A stretch of 64,000 bases of DNA from Actinomadura hallensis (GCF_006716765.1 NZ_VFPO01000001.1:3224001-3288000), one strand, 5' to 3'; shown: positions 35,300-46,492, counted from the first letter of the stretch. Notes: generated by a model from the sequence alone, not told the origin. A program made the numbers and translations.

Positions 35300-36092
35300 A
35301 CAGCACCTCCGCGTCGGCCAGGCCGTTGGCGACGAGGGGCCGGTCCAGCCAGTGCGTGCCCGAGTCCAGGATCGCGGTGAGGAAGTCCGGGCGGACCCAC
35401 TTGTAGCGGGCGACGGTCCGGCCGTCCTCCTCCACCTTGATGTAGAGGCCCTCCATGGCGTCGGAGGCGTCGGTCTCGGCGAGGACGCGTCCGGGGTCGG
35501 CGCCGCCGGCCCGCGCCGCCGCGCGCAGCGCGTCCCGCCACCGCGGGGTGCGGCAGGTGGACGGGCCGGCCAGCGCGGTCAGCGCCGCCGCGTCCGGCAG
35601 CGGGCCGGTGTGCAGCACCGGCACCGGCACCACGGGCGTGCCGTCGAGCAGTTCGCGGCGCCGCGCGGTCGACAGGAACGTCCCGTCGGCCAGGTCCAGG
35701 ACGTCGAACTCGCAGAAGTAGTGGGGCAGCGCGTCGTAGAAGACGGTGTGCTTGGCGTAGAGCCACTCCCCGTACAGGACGTACCGGTCGCGCAGCCTCT
35801 CCCACAGGACGTGCTGGACCGACGCCGCCCACGCCTTCAGCGGCGCGAACTGGCGCTCGCGGGGCCCGCCGGTCAGGAAGTGCCCGCGGCTCTGCAGCCG
35901 CAGCCGCCCCCCGGAGGTGAAGCTGATCCCGGCGTTGGCGCCGTCGAGCTTCTCCTCCACCACCAGGTACCGCCCGGCGATCTCGGCGAACGGAGCCGCG
36001 GCCAGATCGTGGTCCCCGGGCTGGAGCCGGGAGCCCTCGATGTGCGGGGTCCGGGGGTACTTGTGCAGCATGCCCACCGTTGTAGTGATCAT
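35283..36092 (-). CDS. ATP-dependent RNA/DNA ligase (Rnl family)
   Basis: Nucleotidyltransferase of 269 residues. Motif I is EEKLDGAN with the adenylated lysine K48, followed by RLQSRGHFL, motif III-like YVLYGEWLYAKHTVFYDAL, motif IV EGLYIKVEEDGR and motif V VARYKWVRPDF. No OB-fold or zinc domain follows, as in T4 Rnl2-like minimal ligases. It should seal the 3'-OH/5'-phosphate ends made by the overlapping HD-Pnk. It is the first gene of the two-gene unit. The start ATG 36092 could be replaced by ATG 36071 (MLHKYPRTPHIEGS), which opens the recognised ligase homology. Confidence 0.88.
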   Translation of the reverse strand: MITTTVGMLHKYPRTPHIEGSRLQPGDHDLAAAPFAEIAGRYLVVEEKLDGANAGISFTSGGRLRLQSRGHFLTGGPRERQFAPLKAWAASVQHVLWERLRDRYVLYGEWLYAKHTVFYDALPHYFCEFDVLDLADGTFLSTARRRELLDGTPVVPVPVLHTGPLPDAAALTALAGPSTCRTPRWRDALRAAARAGGADPGRVLAETDASDAMEGLYIKVEEDGRTVARYKWVRPDFLTAILDSGTHWLDRPLVANGLADAEVLYAGVR

Positions 36093-36167
36093 CGCCCGGC
36101 CCCGCCAACCGGTTTTCCCCGCGCCGGCCGCGGCGCCACCGCCCCGGGTCCGGGCGGGGGCGCGTCC

Positions 36168-38550
<2,383 letters not shown>

Positions 38551-38656
38551 ACCCCGGTCTGGACCCCCGGTTCTGGGCCCCGGTCTGGGCCTCGCGGCGC
38601 GCAGGTGAACCTCGCGGCCGGGAACCCGCGTCCCGCTCCGGCGAGCCGGCTCGCCG

Positions 38657-38679
38657 CGCGCCCCCGGCCCGGGGGCGCG
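38657..38679. terminator. Bidirectional GC hairpin between rox and the response regulator
   Basis: An 11-bp perfect stem (CGCGCCCCCGG with its complement) around a single C ends directly at the response-regulator stop. It probably terminates transcription from both sides. Confidence 0.55.
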
Positions 38680-39333
38680 TCAGAGCATGCCGGCGTCGTG
38701 GGCCAGCAGGGCGATCTGGGTGCGGTTGTCCAGGTCCAGCTTGGTCAGGACGCTGGAGACGTGCGCCTTCACCGTGGCCACGCTCATGTACAGCTCCGCG
38801 GCGATGGCGGCGTTGGAACGCCCCCGGGCGACCCCCAGCACCACCTCCCGCTCACGGGGCGTGAGGCCGTCGAGCGCCGCGCGGGCCCGCAGGCCCGCGG
38901 CGGCGTCGGCGGCGGCGCGGTCCATGAGGCGGCGCACGACCCGCGGGGACAGGATCGGGTCCCCGGCGGCGACCTGCCGGACCGCCTGCACGATCTGGTC
39001 CGGCGGGGTGTCCTTGAGCAGATAGCCGCTCGCCCCGGCGCGCAGCGCCCGCAGGACGTCCTCGTCTGAGTCGAACGTGGTCAGCACGATGACCTCGGGC
39101 GGGTCCGGGCGGGCGCGGAGCCTGCGGGTCGCGGTGATCCCGTCCACCCGCGGCATCCGCAGGTCCATCAGCACCACGCCGGGGGCGTGGGCGTCGGCGG
39201 CCGCGGGCACCTCGTCGCCGTCGGCGGCCTCCGCGACGACGGTGATGCCGCAGGCCCCGTCCAGCATCATCGCCAGCCCGGCGCGGACCAGCGCGTCGTC
39301 GTCCACGATCAGGACGCGCAGGGGAGCGGTCAC
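38680..39333 (-). CDS. NarL-family response regulator
   Basis: Two-domain regulator of 217 residues. The receiver starts LRVLIVDDDALVRAGLAMML with acidic residues at 10-11, the phospho-acceptor in GVVLMDLRMPRVDG, the switch T in VLTTFDSDED and K in GYLLKDTPP. The LuxR-type HTH is TPREREVVLGVARGRSNAAIAAELYMSVATVKAHVSSVLTKL. GTG 39333 overlaps the kinase stop (GTGA), so the pair is co-translated; an in-frame ATG 9 nt upstream is less likely. Targets unknown; the divergent DUF6069-like membrane gene is a candidate. Confidence 0.93.
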   Translation of the reverse strand: MTAPLRVLIVDDDALVRAGLAMMLDGACGITVVAEAADGDEVPAAADAHAPGVVLMDLRMPRVDGITATRRLRARPDPPEVIVLTTFDSDEDVLRALRAGASGYLLKDTPPDQIVQAVRQVAAGDPILSPRVVRRLMDRAAADAAAGLRARAALDGLTPREREVVLGVARGRSNAAIAAELYMSVATVKAHVSSVLTKLDLDNRTQIALLAHDAGML

Positions 39334-40517
39334 GCCGGCCATGGTAGCGACGCGCGCAGCCGGAACTCCCCGCCCGCCGCCCCGTGGTCGAGGCGCCCCC
39401 CGGCCAGCCGCACCCGCTCGGTCAGCCCGACCAGGCCCGTCCCGCTGCCCGGCGCGGCGGGCGCGGCGCCGGGACCGGCGGGCAGCGCGTTGCGGACGTC
39501 GATCACCAGCCCCTCGCCGGGCCGCCCCCGCATCGCCACCCGGACCGGGCGCCCCGCCGCGTGCTTGCGGGCGTTGGTCAGGCCCTCCTGGACGACCCGG
39601 TAGGCGGTCCGGCCCACCGAGGCGGGCAGGGCGCCGGCGTCGACGACCTCGTCGCGCAGCTGCACCGCCGCGCCCGCGTCGCGGGACTCGGCCACCAGCC
39701 GCGGCACGTCCCCCAGCACCGGCTGCGGGCGGTCCTCCGCGGCGGCGTCCTCGTCGCGCAGCAGGCAGATCACCTCCCGCAGCTCCTCCAGCGCCTGGTG
39801 CACCCCGGCGCGGACCACCCCCGCCGCCCGCGCCAGCCTCTCCGGCGGCGCGTCGGGCCGGTACTCCAGCGCGCCGGCGTAGGTGGCCAGCAGCGACAGC
39901 CGGTGCGCCAGCACGTCGTGCATCTCCCGCGCGATCCGGGTGCGCTCCATCATCCGGGCCTCGGCGACCCGGCGGCCCTGCTCGGCCTCGGCGCGGCGGG
40001 CCCGCTCCTCCAGCGACATCAGCAGCGCGCGGCGGGCCCGCGCGAGCGCGCCCCACCCGGTCAGCGCGGCGTACCCGGCCGCGATCAGCAGCAGCCACCA
40101 CCCGAACGAGATCCCGCCGGGCGGCCGCCACAGCCCCTGCACCGCGTGCGCGGCGATCCCCGCCGTGCCGACCGCGGCGGCGACGGGGAACGGGCGCTGC
40201 TGCGCCACCTGCAGCGCGGCGAGGGTCGCCGCCGGGGTCGCGGCCGGCGACACCGCCGCCAGCGCCGTCAGCGCCGCGGCGACCGCGACCGGCCGCCACA
40301 GCAGCAGCGGCGACAGCAGCCACGCCGCCGACCCGGCCGCCGCGTCCGGCCACAGCGCCCCCTCCTCGGCGCCGCCGTGGTGCCGCGCCCACACCGTCGC
40401 CGCGATGAGCGGGCCGGTCAGCGCGAGAACCAGCGCCGCGCCCGTTCGGCGGCGCAGCGTCCAGGGCCAGCGGCGCAGCGTCCAGGGCCAGGGGGCCGCG
40501 GGGGTGTCGTCGTCCAT
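39330..40517 (-). CDS. Two-component sensor histidine kinase (HisKA_3)
   Basis: NarL-type kinase of 395 residues with about five hydrophobic segments in the first ~165 residues and little extracellular mass. The dimerisation/phospho-acceptor helix is ERTRIAREMHDVLAHRLSLLATYAG with the histidine in MHDVLAH. The ATPase domain has VVQEGLTNARKHA (N-box) and GSGTGLVGLTERVRLAGGRLD (G2 box). Residues ~10-24 are a duplicated WPWTLRR motif. TAGCCT lies 7 nt before ATG 40517, suggesting a leaderless mRNA. The signal is unknown; such sensors often respond to membrane or cell-wall stress. Confidence 0.92.
   Translation of the reverse strand: MDDDTPAAPWPWTLRRWPWTLRRRTGAALVLALTGPLIAATVWARHHGGAEEGALWPDAAAGSAAWLLSPLLLWRPVAVAAALTALAAVSPAATPAATLAALQVAQQRPFPVAAAVGTAGIAAHAVQGLWRPPGGISFGWWLLLIAAGYAALTGWGALARARRALLMSLEERARRAEAEQGRRVAEARMMERTRIAREMHDVLAHRLSLLATYAGALEYRPDAPPERLARAAGVVRAGVHQALEELREVICLLRDEDAAAEDRPQPVLGDVPRLVAESRDAGAAVQLRDEVVDAGALPASVGRTAYRVVQEGLTNARKHAAGRPVRVAMRGRPGEGLVIDVRNALPAGPGAAPAAPGSGTGLVGLTERVRLAGGRLDHGAAGGEFRLRASLPWPA
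40450..40491 (-). repeat. 21-bp tandem duplication in the kinase gene
   Basis: Two perfect adjacent 21-bp copies encode WPWTLRR twice near the kinase N-terminus, just before the first membrane helix. The in-frame duplication adds a basic, Trp-rich segment at the membrane surface. Confidence 0.75.
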
Positions 40518-40692
40518 CGGGCACAGGCTAGACCCGCGCCTGGCGGCGGCGGCACCGACCAAAGTAGGGGTCCGCCCCCGCCGCCGGACGGTCCCGCCCT
40601 GGCCCCCCGCCCGATGCGCCGGCCGCACCCGGCCCGCGACGCTGCCGGGACCGGGCCGCCACCGCCCGGGACCGATCACGAAGGGAACGGAC

Positions 40693-41121
40693 ATGACCGA
40701 CGACGCTCGCGTCCCCGCTCGCGTCCACACTCGCGTCCCTGTTCGGGTCCGCCGGGCCCTGACCGTCGCGGGCGCCGCCGCGGCCGCGCTCGCGCTGTGG
40801 ACGCTGACCGGGCCGGTCGCCGGGCACGGCCCGTCCGCGCAGACCGCCGGAGAGGTCCGGCAGGTCGGGGCCGCGGCGGTCGCCGCGGCCGCGCTGGCCG
40901 CCGGGCTCGCGGGCTGGGCGCTGCTGGCGCTGCTGGAACGCACCGCCGCCCGCCCCGCCCGCACCTGGACGATCACCGCGGCCGCGGTGCTGGCGCTGTC
41001 GCTGGCCGGGCCGCTCGGCGGCGCCGCCGACGCCGTGAGCACCGCGGTCCTGGCGGGGATGCACCTCCTGGTCGGCGCCGTCCTGGTCCCCGGCCTCGCC
41101 CTGACGTCGGCGCGCCGATGA
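40693..41121 (+). CDS. DUF6069-like four-TM membrane protein
   Basis: Small membrane protein of 142 residues with four predicted helices (LTVAGAAAAALALWTLTGPVAG, AVAAAALAAGLAGWALLALLERT, TWTITAAAVLALSLAGPLGG, VLAGMHLLVGAVLVPGLAL) after a repetitive Arg-Val head (RVPARVHTRVPVRVRR). This layout fits DUF6069 proteins of actinobacteria. No function known. It is divergent from the sensor kinase, which is a common arrangement for a target of the two-component pair. AAGGGAACGG precedes ATG 40693. Confidence 0.75.
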   Translation: MTDDARVPARVHTRVPVRVRRALTVAGAAAAALALWTLTGPVAGHGPSAQTAGEVRQVGAAAVAAAALAAGLAGWALLALLERTAARPARTWTITAAAVLALSLAGPLGGAADAVSTAVLAGMHLLVGAVLVPGLALTSARR

Positions 41122-41167
41122 GTTCCGCGCCCGTCCCTGGTCGGAACGGGCGAGGAGGATGCCAACG

Positions 41168-42370
41168 ATGAACCAGGCGAAGAACCTGTCGCCCGCGCGG
41201 CTCGGGCGGATGCGCGACGTCCTCGGCGGCCACGTCGCCCGCGGCGACGTCCCGGGGCTGGTCGCCCTGGTGGCCCGCCGCGGCGAGGTGCACGTGGAGG
41301 CGCTCGGCACCGCCGAGACCGGCGGCGGCGCGCCGATCCGCCGCGACACCGTCTTCCGGATCGCGTCGGTCACCAAGCAGATCACCGCCGCGGCGGCGAT
41401 GACGATGGTGGAGGAGTGCCTGCTGCGGCTGGACGACCCCGTCGACGACCTGCTGCCCGAACTGGCCCGGCCGCGCGTCCTGGCGCACCCCGCCGCGCCG
41501 CTGGACGACACCGTCCCGGCGCACCGCCCGATCACCGTGCGGGACCTGCTGACCCTCCGCCTCGGCACCGGCGCGGTCATGGCGCCGCCCGGCGCCACCC
41601 CGATCCAGCGGGCGATGGACGAGGCCGGCGTCGCGCCCCGGCCCGGCGGCCAGTCGCTCGACCCCGGCATCTGGCTGAAGCGCCTGGGCGAGCTGCCGCT
41701 CGTCCACCAGCCGGGGGAGCGGTGGATGTACGACACCGGCATGGACGTCCTCGGGATCCTGATGTCGCGGGCCGCCGGGCGCCCGCTGCCCGACCTGCTC
41801 GCCGAGCGGCTGTTCGAGCCGCTCGGCATGACCGACACCGGCTTCCACGTCCCCGCCGGGCGGCTGCACCGGCTGCCGTTCGCCTACCGGCCCGACCCCG
41901 AGACGGGCACGCTCGTCCCCGCCGACGACCGGAGCCGGTGGGCGAGCCCGCCCGTGTTCCCGTCGGGAGCAGGCGGCCCCGGGCTGGTCTCCACGGCCGA
42001 CGACCTGCTCGCCTTCTGCACCATGATGCTGAACCGGGGCCGCCACCGCGGCGAGCGGATCCTGTCGCGCCCGTCGGTCGAGCTGATGACCACCGACCAG
42101 CTCACCGCCGGGCAGAAGGCCGACAACGCCGTCTTCTTCGGCGGCAACAGCGGCTGGGGCCTCGGCGTCGGCGTCCTGACCCGCCGCGACGACCTGGCCG
42201 CCGTCCCCGGCCGCTTCGGATGGGACGGCGGCACCGGCACCTCCGTCTACACCGACCCCGCCGAACACCTCATCGGCATCCTGCTGACCCAGCGCGCCAT
42301 GACCTCCCCGGCCCCGCCCCCGTGGCACCGCGACTTCTGGACCTGCGCCTACCAGGCCATCGACGACTGA
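41168..42370 (+). CDS. Class C beta-lactamase-fold serine hydrolase
   Basis: The 400-residue protein has the penicillin-binding/esterase fold. The SxxK motif is IASVTK (nucleophile S), the second motif is YDT in ERWMYDTGMDVLG in place of YxN, and the third is WDGG. PLGMTDTGFHVP, DLLAFCTMMLNRG and GGNSGWGLGV are family blocks. With no signal peptide, an intracellular esterase or peptidase is more likely than an antibiotic-hydrolysing beta-lactamase. ATG 41168 has GAGGAGG 9 nt upstream; ATG 41159 abuts that site. It follows the membrane protein by 46 nt on the same strand. Confidence 0.85.
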   Translation: MNQAKNLSPARLGRMRDVLGGHVARGDVPGLVALVARRGEVHVEALGTAETGGGAPIRRDTVFRIASVTKQITAAAAMTMVEECLLRLDDPVDDLLPELARPRVLAHPAAPLDDTVPAHRPITVRDLLTLRLGTGAVMAPPGATPIQRAMDEAGVAPRPGGQSLDPGIWLKRLGELPLVHQPGERWMYDTGMDVLGILMSRAAGRPLPDLLAERLFEPLGMTDTGFHVPAGRLHRLPFAYRPDPETGTLVPADDRSRWASPPVFPSGAGGPGLVSTADDLLAFCTMMLNRGRHRGERILSRPSVELMTTDQLTAGQKADNAVFFGGNSGWGLGVGVLTRRDDLAAVPGRFGWDGGTGTSVYTDPAEHLIGILLTQRAMTSPAPPPWHRDFWTCAYQAIDD

Positions 42371-42399
42371 CGCCCCGCCCGCCGGGCCCGGGGCCGGGG

Positions 42400-43605
42400 T
42401 CAGTGCCTCTCGGTGCGGTGCCTGGCGAGGATGCGGGTGAGGTCGGTGACGGGGGAGGACGCCAGCTTGTGGTTGGTGTCGTCGTAGCCGCGGGTGGTGC
42501 GGGGGTCGGCGTGCCCGGCCAGGTCCTGCACCTTGGCGAGGGGGACGTCGTTGCCGAGCAGGGTGGTGATGACCGTGCGGCGCCCGCTGTGCGGGCTGAG
42601 CCTGGACGCGGCGGGCAGCCCCGCCAGCCCGGCCAGGCGGCGCAGGATGTTGGTGACGTCCCGCTGGGTGAGGCGTTTGCCGCCGGGCTTGGACCGGTCG
42701 TGGGGGTGCGGGGTGGTCACCAGCAGCGGCCCGGGCGGGCAGGCGCCGCCCGGATGGCGGGCGCCGCGCACGGCGAGGTAGGCGTCCAGGACGCGGCACA
42801 GCTCCCCGTCCAGGCGGACGTAGTCGCGGCCGTCCGGCCCCTTGCCCTTGGCGGCGTACCGCAGCACCCGGTACCCGGCCTCGGTGTCCAGGTCCGCCAG
42901 GTCCGCGCCGGTGATCGCCGACACGCGCAGCGCGGTGCAGAACAGCAGGGCGATCACCGCCGCGTCGCGCCAGGCCGCCTCGGTGCCCAGTTCGGCGGCG
43001 CGTCCCTCGGCGGTGTCGAGCAGCCGCGCGGTCTCGGCCGCGCCCAGGGTGGGGGCCTTGCGCGCGGACGCGGCGATCTGCGCGCTGCTCGGCCGCTTGA
43101 CCAGCAGCGTCGGGTTGCGGTCGGCGACGTCGTTGGACTGCAGGTAGGTGTACCAGGACGACACCGCCGCCAGCCGCCGCGCCCGGGTCGCGGCGCTCGG
43201 CGGGCGTGAGCGCCCCCGCACGCTGACGGTCATCGACGCCGACCAGTCGTCGACGTCGGCGCGCCGCGCCGCCCGCGGGTCCAGCCCGGTGCGGGCGCAG
43301 TAGTCCAGCCACGCCGCCAGGTCGCGGTAGTAGCCGCGGCGGGTGGCGTCGCTGCGCTGGCTGCGCAGCCACGCCGCGGTCAGCGCCCGCAGCCCGTACC
43401 GGTCGCCCGGGTCGTCCGGCGGCAGCGCCGGCAGCAGCGCCACGGCCTGCTCGATCGGATCCGTGGCCGGGTCCCTTACCGGACGCGCGGCCGGTGGCCT
43501 CATCCGCGCAGGCGGCACCGTCACCGCCCCCGTCACCGCCCCCGTCACGGCCTCGGCGTTGTCCTGCGCCGGGTCCTCCGTCGTCGGCCGCTGTTCCGTG
43601 GTCAC
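42400..43605 (-). CDS. Tyrosine recombinase/integrase
   Basis: Site-specific recombinase of 401 residues. After ~65 residues with a short VTGA repeat, a SAM-like core-binding domain (LTAAWLRSQRSDATRRGYYRDLAAWLDYC) is followed by the catalytic domain. All catalytic residues are present: R in CTALRVSAITGADLAD, K in YAAKGKG, H-x-x-R in LSPHSGRR, H in LAGHADPRTTRGYDD and the tyrosine in the same block. GTG 43605 has GGGAGG upstream. It is neither next to a tRNA nor flanked by phage genes. Its only close partner is the divergent coiled-coil gene. Compare XerC/D-like or plasmid-type integrases; the substrate site is unknown. Confidence 0.9.
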   Translation of the reverse strand: MTTEQRPTTEDPAQDNAEAVTGAVTGAVTVPPARMRPPAARPVRDPATDPIEQAVALLPALPPDDPGDRYGLRALTAAWLRSQRSDATRRGYYRDLAAWLDYCARTGLDPRAARRADVDDWSASMTVSVRGRSRPPSAATRARRLAAVSSWYTYLQSNDVADRNPTLLVKRPSSAQIAASARKAPTLGAAETARLLDTAEGRAAELGTEAAWRDAAVIALLFCTALRVSAITGADLADLDTEAGYRVLRYAAKGKGPDGRDYVRLDGELCRVLDAYLAVRGARHPGGACPPGPLLVTTPHPHDRSKPGGKRLTQRDVTNILRRLAGLAGLPAASRLSPHSGRRTVITTLLGNDVPLAKVQDLAGHADPRTTRGYDDTNHKLASSPVTDLTRILARHRTERH

Positions 43606-44097
43606 GTGCCGTCGCCTCCCGAGTGCGCGTACGCCGTCATGCCGAAAACCGGACCCACGACCAGGCCGGACGGCGCTGCGACCGTGGCACGCCCCGCCAT
43701 CTCACCGCCCGCGACACCACCCGCGGCCGCCCCGCAACCCGAAGGCGTCCCACCGGAGGGACCGGTGATCGGCCGTGCCGCGTCCGCGGCGGAGACGCGG
43801 GCGGCCCGCACCGCCCGCACCGGCCGCGGCGCCGCAGGGAGCGGGTACGGGCAGTGTCCGCGTCGGGGTGGTCGCGTCCGGTGCCCGCCTCGGCCGGGTG
43901 GTGCGCGGGTCGCAGTCCGCGAGCCCGCCCGTGAGGCCGCCCGTGGTGCGCATCGCGGACCGGGCGCCGGTGTTGATCATGCTCACCAGGATAACTGGCA
44001 TTATCCCGGAGCCTCAGCTCATCAGAATTACGCGTTTCGCGTGTCGCGATATGGATTAAGCGTGCAGCGAAGCGAAATGAGGGCTAGGGTGCCGCGT
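43606..44097. promoter_or_regulatory. Intergenic region between recombinase and coiled-coil gene, AT-rich core
   Basis: About 490 nt without a supported gene. From ~43975 to 44075 the sequence is markedly AT-rich for this genome. It holds the inverted repeat GGATAA-CTGGCA-TTATCC (43989-44006) and two CGCG-containing words in TTACGCGTTTCGCGTGTCGCG. TAGGGT (44085-44090) then precedes the coiled-coil gene by 7 nt. This could be a shared operator, a recombination site or a protein-binding site for the divergent pair. Confidence 0.5.
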
Positions 44098-45375
44098 GTG
44101 AGCAGCGACGTGACCACCGGAGGAAACGGCAGCGGCGAGGCCGGGGAGGCCGCGCCGGACGCCGGAGCCCGTCCCGCGGGCGCGGCGGCGCCGACCGGCG
44201 AAACGACCGCGCCCGCCGCCACGGCGCCGGACACCGGCACCGGGCCCGGCGGTGAAGACAGGCCCGGCGGAGAGAACGGGGACGGCGCGGCGGCGCGGGA
44301 GCGGACGGGGGTGTGCGCGCTCGCCGGATGCACCGAGCCGCTTCCCCCGCACGGCCGCGGCAGGCCGCCCAAGTACTGCAGCAAGGCCCACGCCGACCAG
44401 GCGAGCCGGGACCGCCGCGCCGCCGACGCCGCCGCGGTCGACGAGCCGCTCCGGCAGGCCGAGGCCCTCGCCCAGCGGGTGCCAGCGGCGATCAGCGCGC
44501 TGCAGGAGCAGCTGACCGCGCTCCAGGACTTCCTGTCCAAGGCGCAGGACGGCGCCCTGGCCCGGGTGCGGCGGGCCGAGGCCGAGGCGACCGCGGCCAG
44601 GCAGGCCGAGGCCGACGCCGAGACCCGCGCGCTGGCCGCCGAACAGGCGCGCGAGGAGGCGGTCTCGGCCGCCGAGGCCGCCCGCGAGGCCCAGCGCGCC
44701 GCCGAGCGGGCCGCGGCCCGCGACCGCGCCGAACTGGAACAGGTCCGCGCCGACACCGACGAGGCGATCAGCGCGCATCGCAGCGCCCGCGACGCCGCGA
44801 TCGACGCCCGGGCCGCCGCCGAGGCCGCCCGTGACGCCAAGGCCGCCGAGCTGCGCGCGGCCCGCGACGACTTCGACAGGGAACGCGCCCGGTTCGAGGC
44901 CGCCGCCCGCGCCCAGGCGGAGCAGATCGCGGCGCTCCAGGCCGAACTGGCCCACAACGCCCAGGCGTTGGCCGCCGCCCGGGAGGCGCTGGCCGCCGCG
45001 CAGGGCGAGACCCGCGCCGAGAAGGCCAGAGCGCAGGCCGCCAAGCAGGCGCGGGACGAGGCGATCCGCTACGGGCGCGAGGCCGCCGCCCGCGCCGACG
45101 CCCTGGAGGTCCGGCAGCGGGAACTGCGGGACGCCGCCGAACGCGCCGCCGCGCAGGCGGCCGAAGCGCAGACCGCGCTCGCCGCCCGCCAGGCCCTGTG
45201 CGACCGGCTCGAAGCCGATCTGGCGGCCGCCCGCGCCGACGCCGCGCAGCAGCGCGAACGCGCCGCCCGCGCCGAGGCCGCCGCGGAGGGGAACCGGAAA
45301 CCCGCCGCCGACGAAGGGGACGGTCACACCGGCGGCGATCCCGATGCCGCCTCGGCGGATCCCGCGTCAGGCTGA
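44098..45375 (+). CDS. Zinc-motif coiled-coil protein (KfrA-like architecture)
   Basis: The 425-residue product starts with ~70 disordered Gly/Ala/Glu-rich residues. Then comes a probable zinc-binding module: CALAGC, GRGRPPKYCSKAHADQASRDRRA, giving Cys-x4-Cys and Cys-x3-His pairs. The rest (~120-400) is a very long Ala/Arg/Glu-rich coiled coil interrupted only by short polar stretches. The architecture recalls KfrA-type plasmid proteins (DNA-binding head, long coil), though the head differs. GTG 44098 has TAGGGT 7 nt upstream (leaderless); ATG 44077 would overlap that box. Divergent from the recombinase, so a joint role in DNA segregation or site control is plausible but unproven. Confidence 0.7.
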   Translation: MSSDVTTGGNGSGEAGEAAPDAGARPAGAAAPTGETTAPAATAPDTGTGPGGEDRPGGENGDGAAARERTGVCALAGCTEPLPPHGRGRPPKYCSKAHADQASRDRRAADAAAVDEPLRQAEALAQRVPAAISALQEQLTALQDFLSKAQDGALARVRRAEAEATAARQAEADAETRALAAEQAREEAVSAAEAAREAQRAAERAAARDRAELEQVRADTDEAISAHRSARDAAIDARAAAEAARDAKAAELRAARDDFDRERARFEAAARAQAEQIAALQAELAHNAQALAAAREALAAAQGETRAEKARAQAAKQARDEAIRYGREAAARADALEVRQRELRDAAERAAAQAAEAQTALAARQALCDRLEADLAAARADAAQQRERAARAEAAAEGNRKPAADEGDGHTGGDPDAASADPASG

Positions 45376-45782
45376 GCGGACCCGCTCCGACGCAGCGCAC
45401 GTGGTCGCGCGTCGCCGGTTGTGTGTCCTCGCCGGGGGGGGCGGGTGTCCGGCCGTGATCAAATCGGTCAAGGCGGTGCGGTCCAGCGGTGCGTTGGAAG
45501 CTCGAGACGGTGCCCGCCTCACGCGGCCGGTGGCTCTCCTCCAGCCCCGCCGCGCTTCCCCACCGGCTCCGCGCGCGGCGCTGCCATCACTCGCCGCCCT
45601 GCCTGCGGGCCGCCCGGCTGCAGAGGCGAGCAGCGGCCTGGTCGGTCGTCGGTCTTCCCGGCGGGGGTGAGCCACGTACCTGCCCGGTGTGGCGTGCCGA
45701 CGCATGGAGCGGTGCCGCTCCGGATCGGTCCGTCGCTTCGGGGCAGGCGACAGCGGCCGGCCGGTGGGGACTGGTTTCGGCG
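45376..45782. other. Gene-free stretch after the coiled-coil gene
   Basis: About 400 nt between convergent genes. No supported gene, tRNA or clear terminator stem. It includes a G8 run near 45437 and lower GC skew order than the flanking genes. Confidence 0.35.
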
Positions 45783-46379
45783 TCAGCGTTTGCGTTCGGC
45801 TCGCAGGACGGTGTCGCGGGTGTGGCGCGTGCCCGGGGGAGCGGGCGCGGCGCGCGGGCGGACCTCGTCGACCCGGATGATCCAGTCGTCGTCCAGGAGC
45901 GCGGCGACGTCGGCGGGCTGGTAGTGGTCGCGCGCGCGGCGGTGGTGGTCCGGCGGCAGGTCGGCGAGGTCGTGGCTCACGAAGAGCAGCGTGCCGCCGG
46001 GGGCGACGGCGGCCAGCAGACCGCGCAGCGCGGTGTGGGACGGCCGGCGCGGAATCGGGAAGTACTGGATGTTCACCAGGTCGAACGCCCCGGCCGGCGG
46101 AGGCGCGGCGGTCAGGTCGCCGCGCGCCCACGCCACCCGCCCGGCGACGTCGGCGCCCGCGCGGGCGGCGCGCCGCAGCGCGGTCGGGGAGATGTCGACC
46201 GCGGTGACCATCCATCCGCGGCGGGCCAGCCAGAGCGCGTCGGCGCCTTCGCCGCAGCCGACGTCGAGCGCCTGGCCCGGCGGCATGCCGGTGATCTCGG
46301 CGACGAGGACCCCGTTGGGTTCGCCGCTGAACACCTGCTCGCGGCCGCGGTACATCTCGTCCCAGAACTGCGTGTCCAT
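45783..46379 (-). CDS. Class I SAM-dependent methyltransferase (TehB/thiopurine-like)
   Basis: Methyltransferase of 198 residues. It begins DTQFWDEMYRGREQVFSGEPNGVLV, then motif I ALDVGCGEGADALWLARRGW, motif II VTAVDISPTAL and motif IV FDLVNIQYFPIPR. The N-terminal WDEMYR...VFSGEPN pattern is that of small-molecule (thiol/chalcogen-type) methyltransferases common in actinobacteria. Substrate unknown. A 42-nt piece of this gene (46289-46330) recurs exactly at 54641-54682. The start codon is preceded 110 nt away by an inverted repeat. Confidence 0.9.
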   Translation of the reverse strand: MDTQFWDEMYRGREQVFSGEPNGVLVAEITGMPPGQALDVGCGEGADALWLARRGWMVTAVDISPTALRRAARAGADVAGRVAWARGDLTAAPPPAGAFDLVNIQYFPIPRRPSHTALRGLLAAVAPGGTLLFVSHDLADLPPDHHRRARDHYQPADVAALLDDDWIIRVDEVRPRAAPAPPGTRHTRDTVLRAERKR

Positions 46380-46492
46380 CGTCCTGCCTCGGTCGTCGGG
46401 CCGGTGGGCCGGAGACCGCCCGCGCGGGGTGCCCGCGCGGGCGGCGGCTCCGGTTTCACCGTGCTCCTGCTGTGACGGACTGACAAATTTCT

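Noticed and set aside
39333..39346. TACCAT as a leaderless promoter for the response regulator
   Set aside because: The box lies inside the end of the kinase gene and the GTGA overlap already explains translation; it is probably coincidental.
43606..44097. Upstream open extension of the coiled-coil gene by 164 codons
   Set aside because: The codon pattern is irregular, it crosses the AT-rich core with rare codons, and a -10 box with correct spacing favours the start at 44098.
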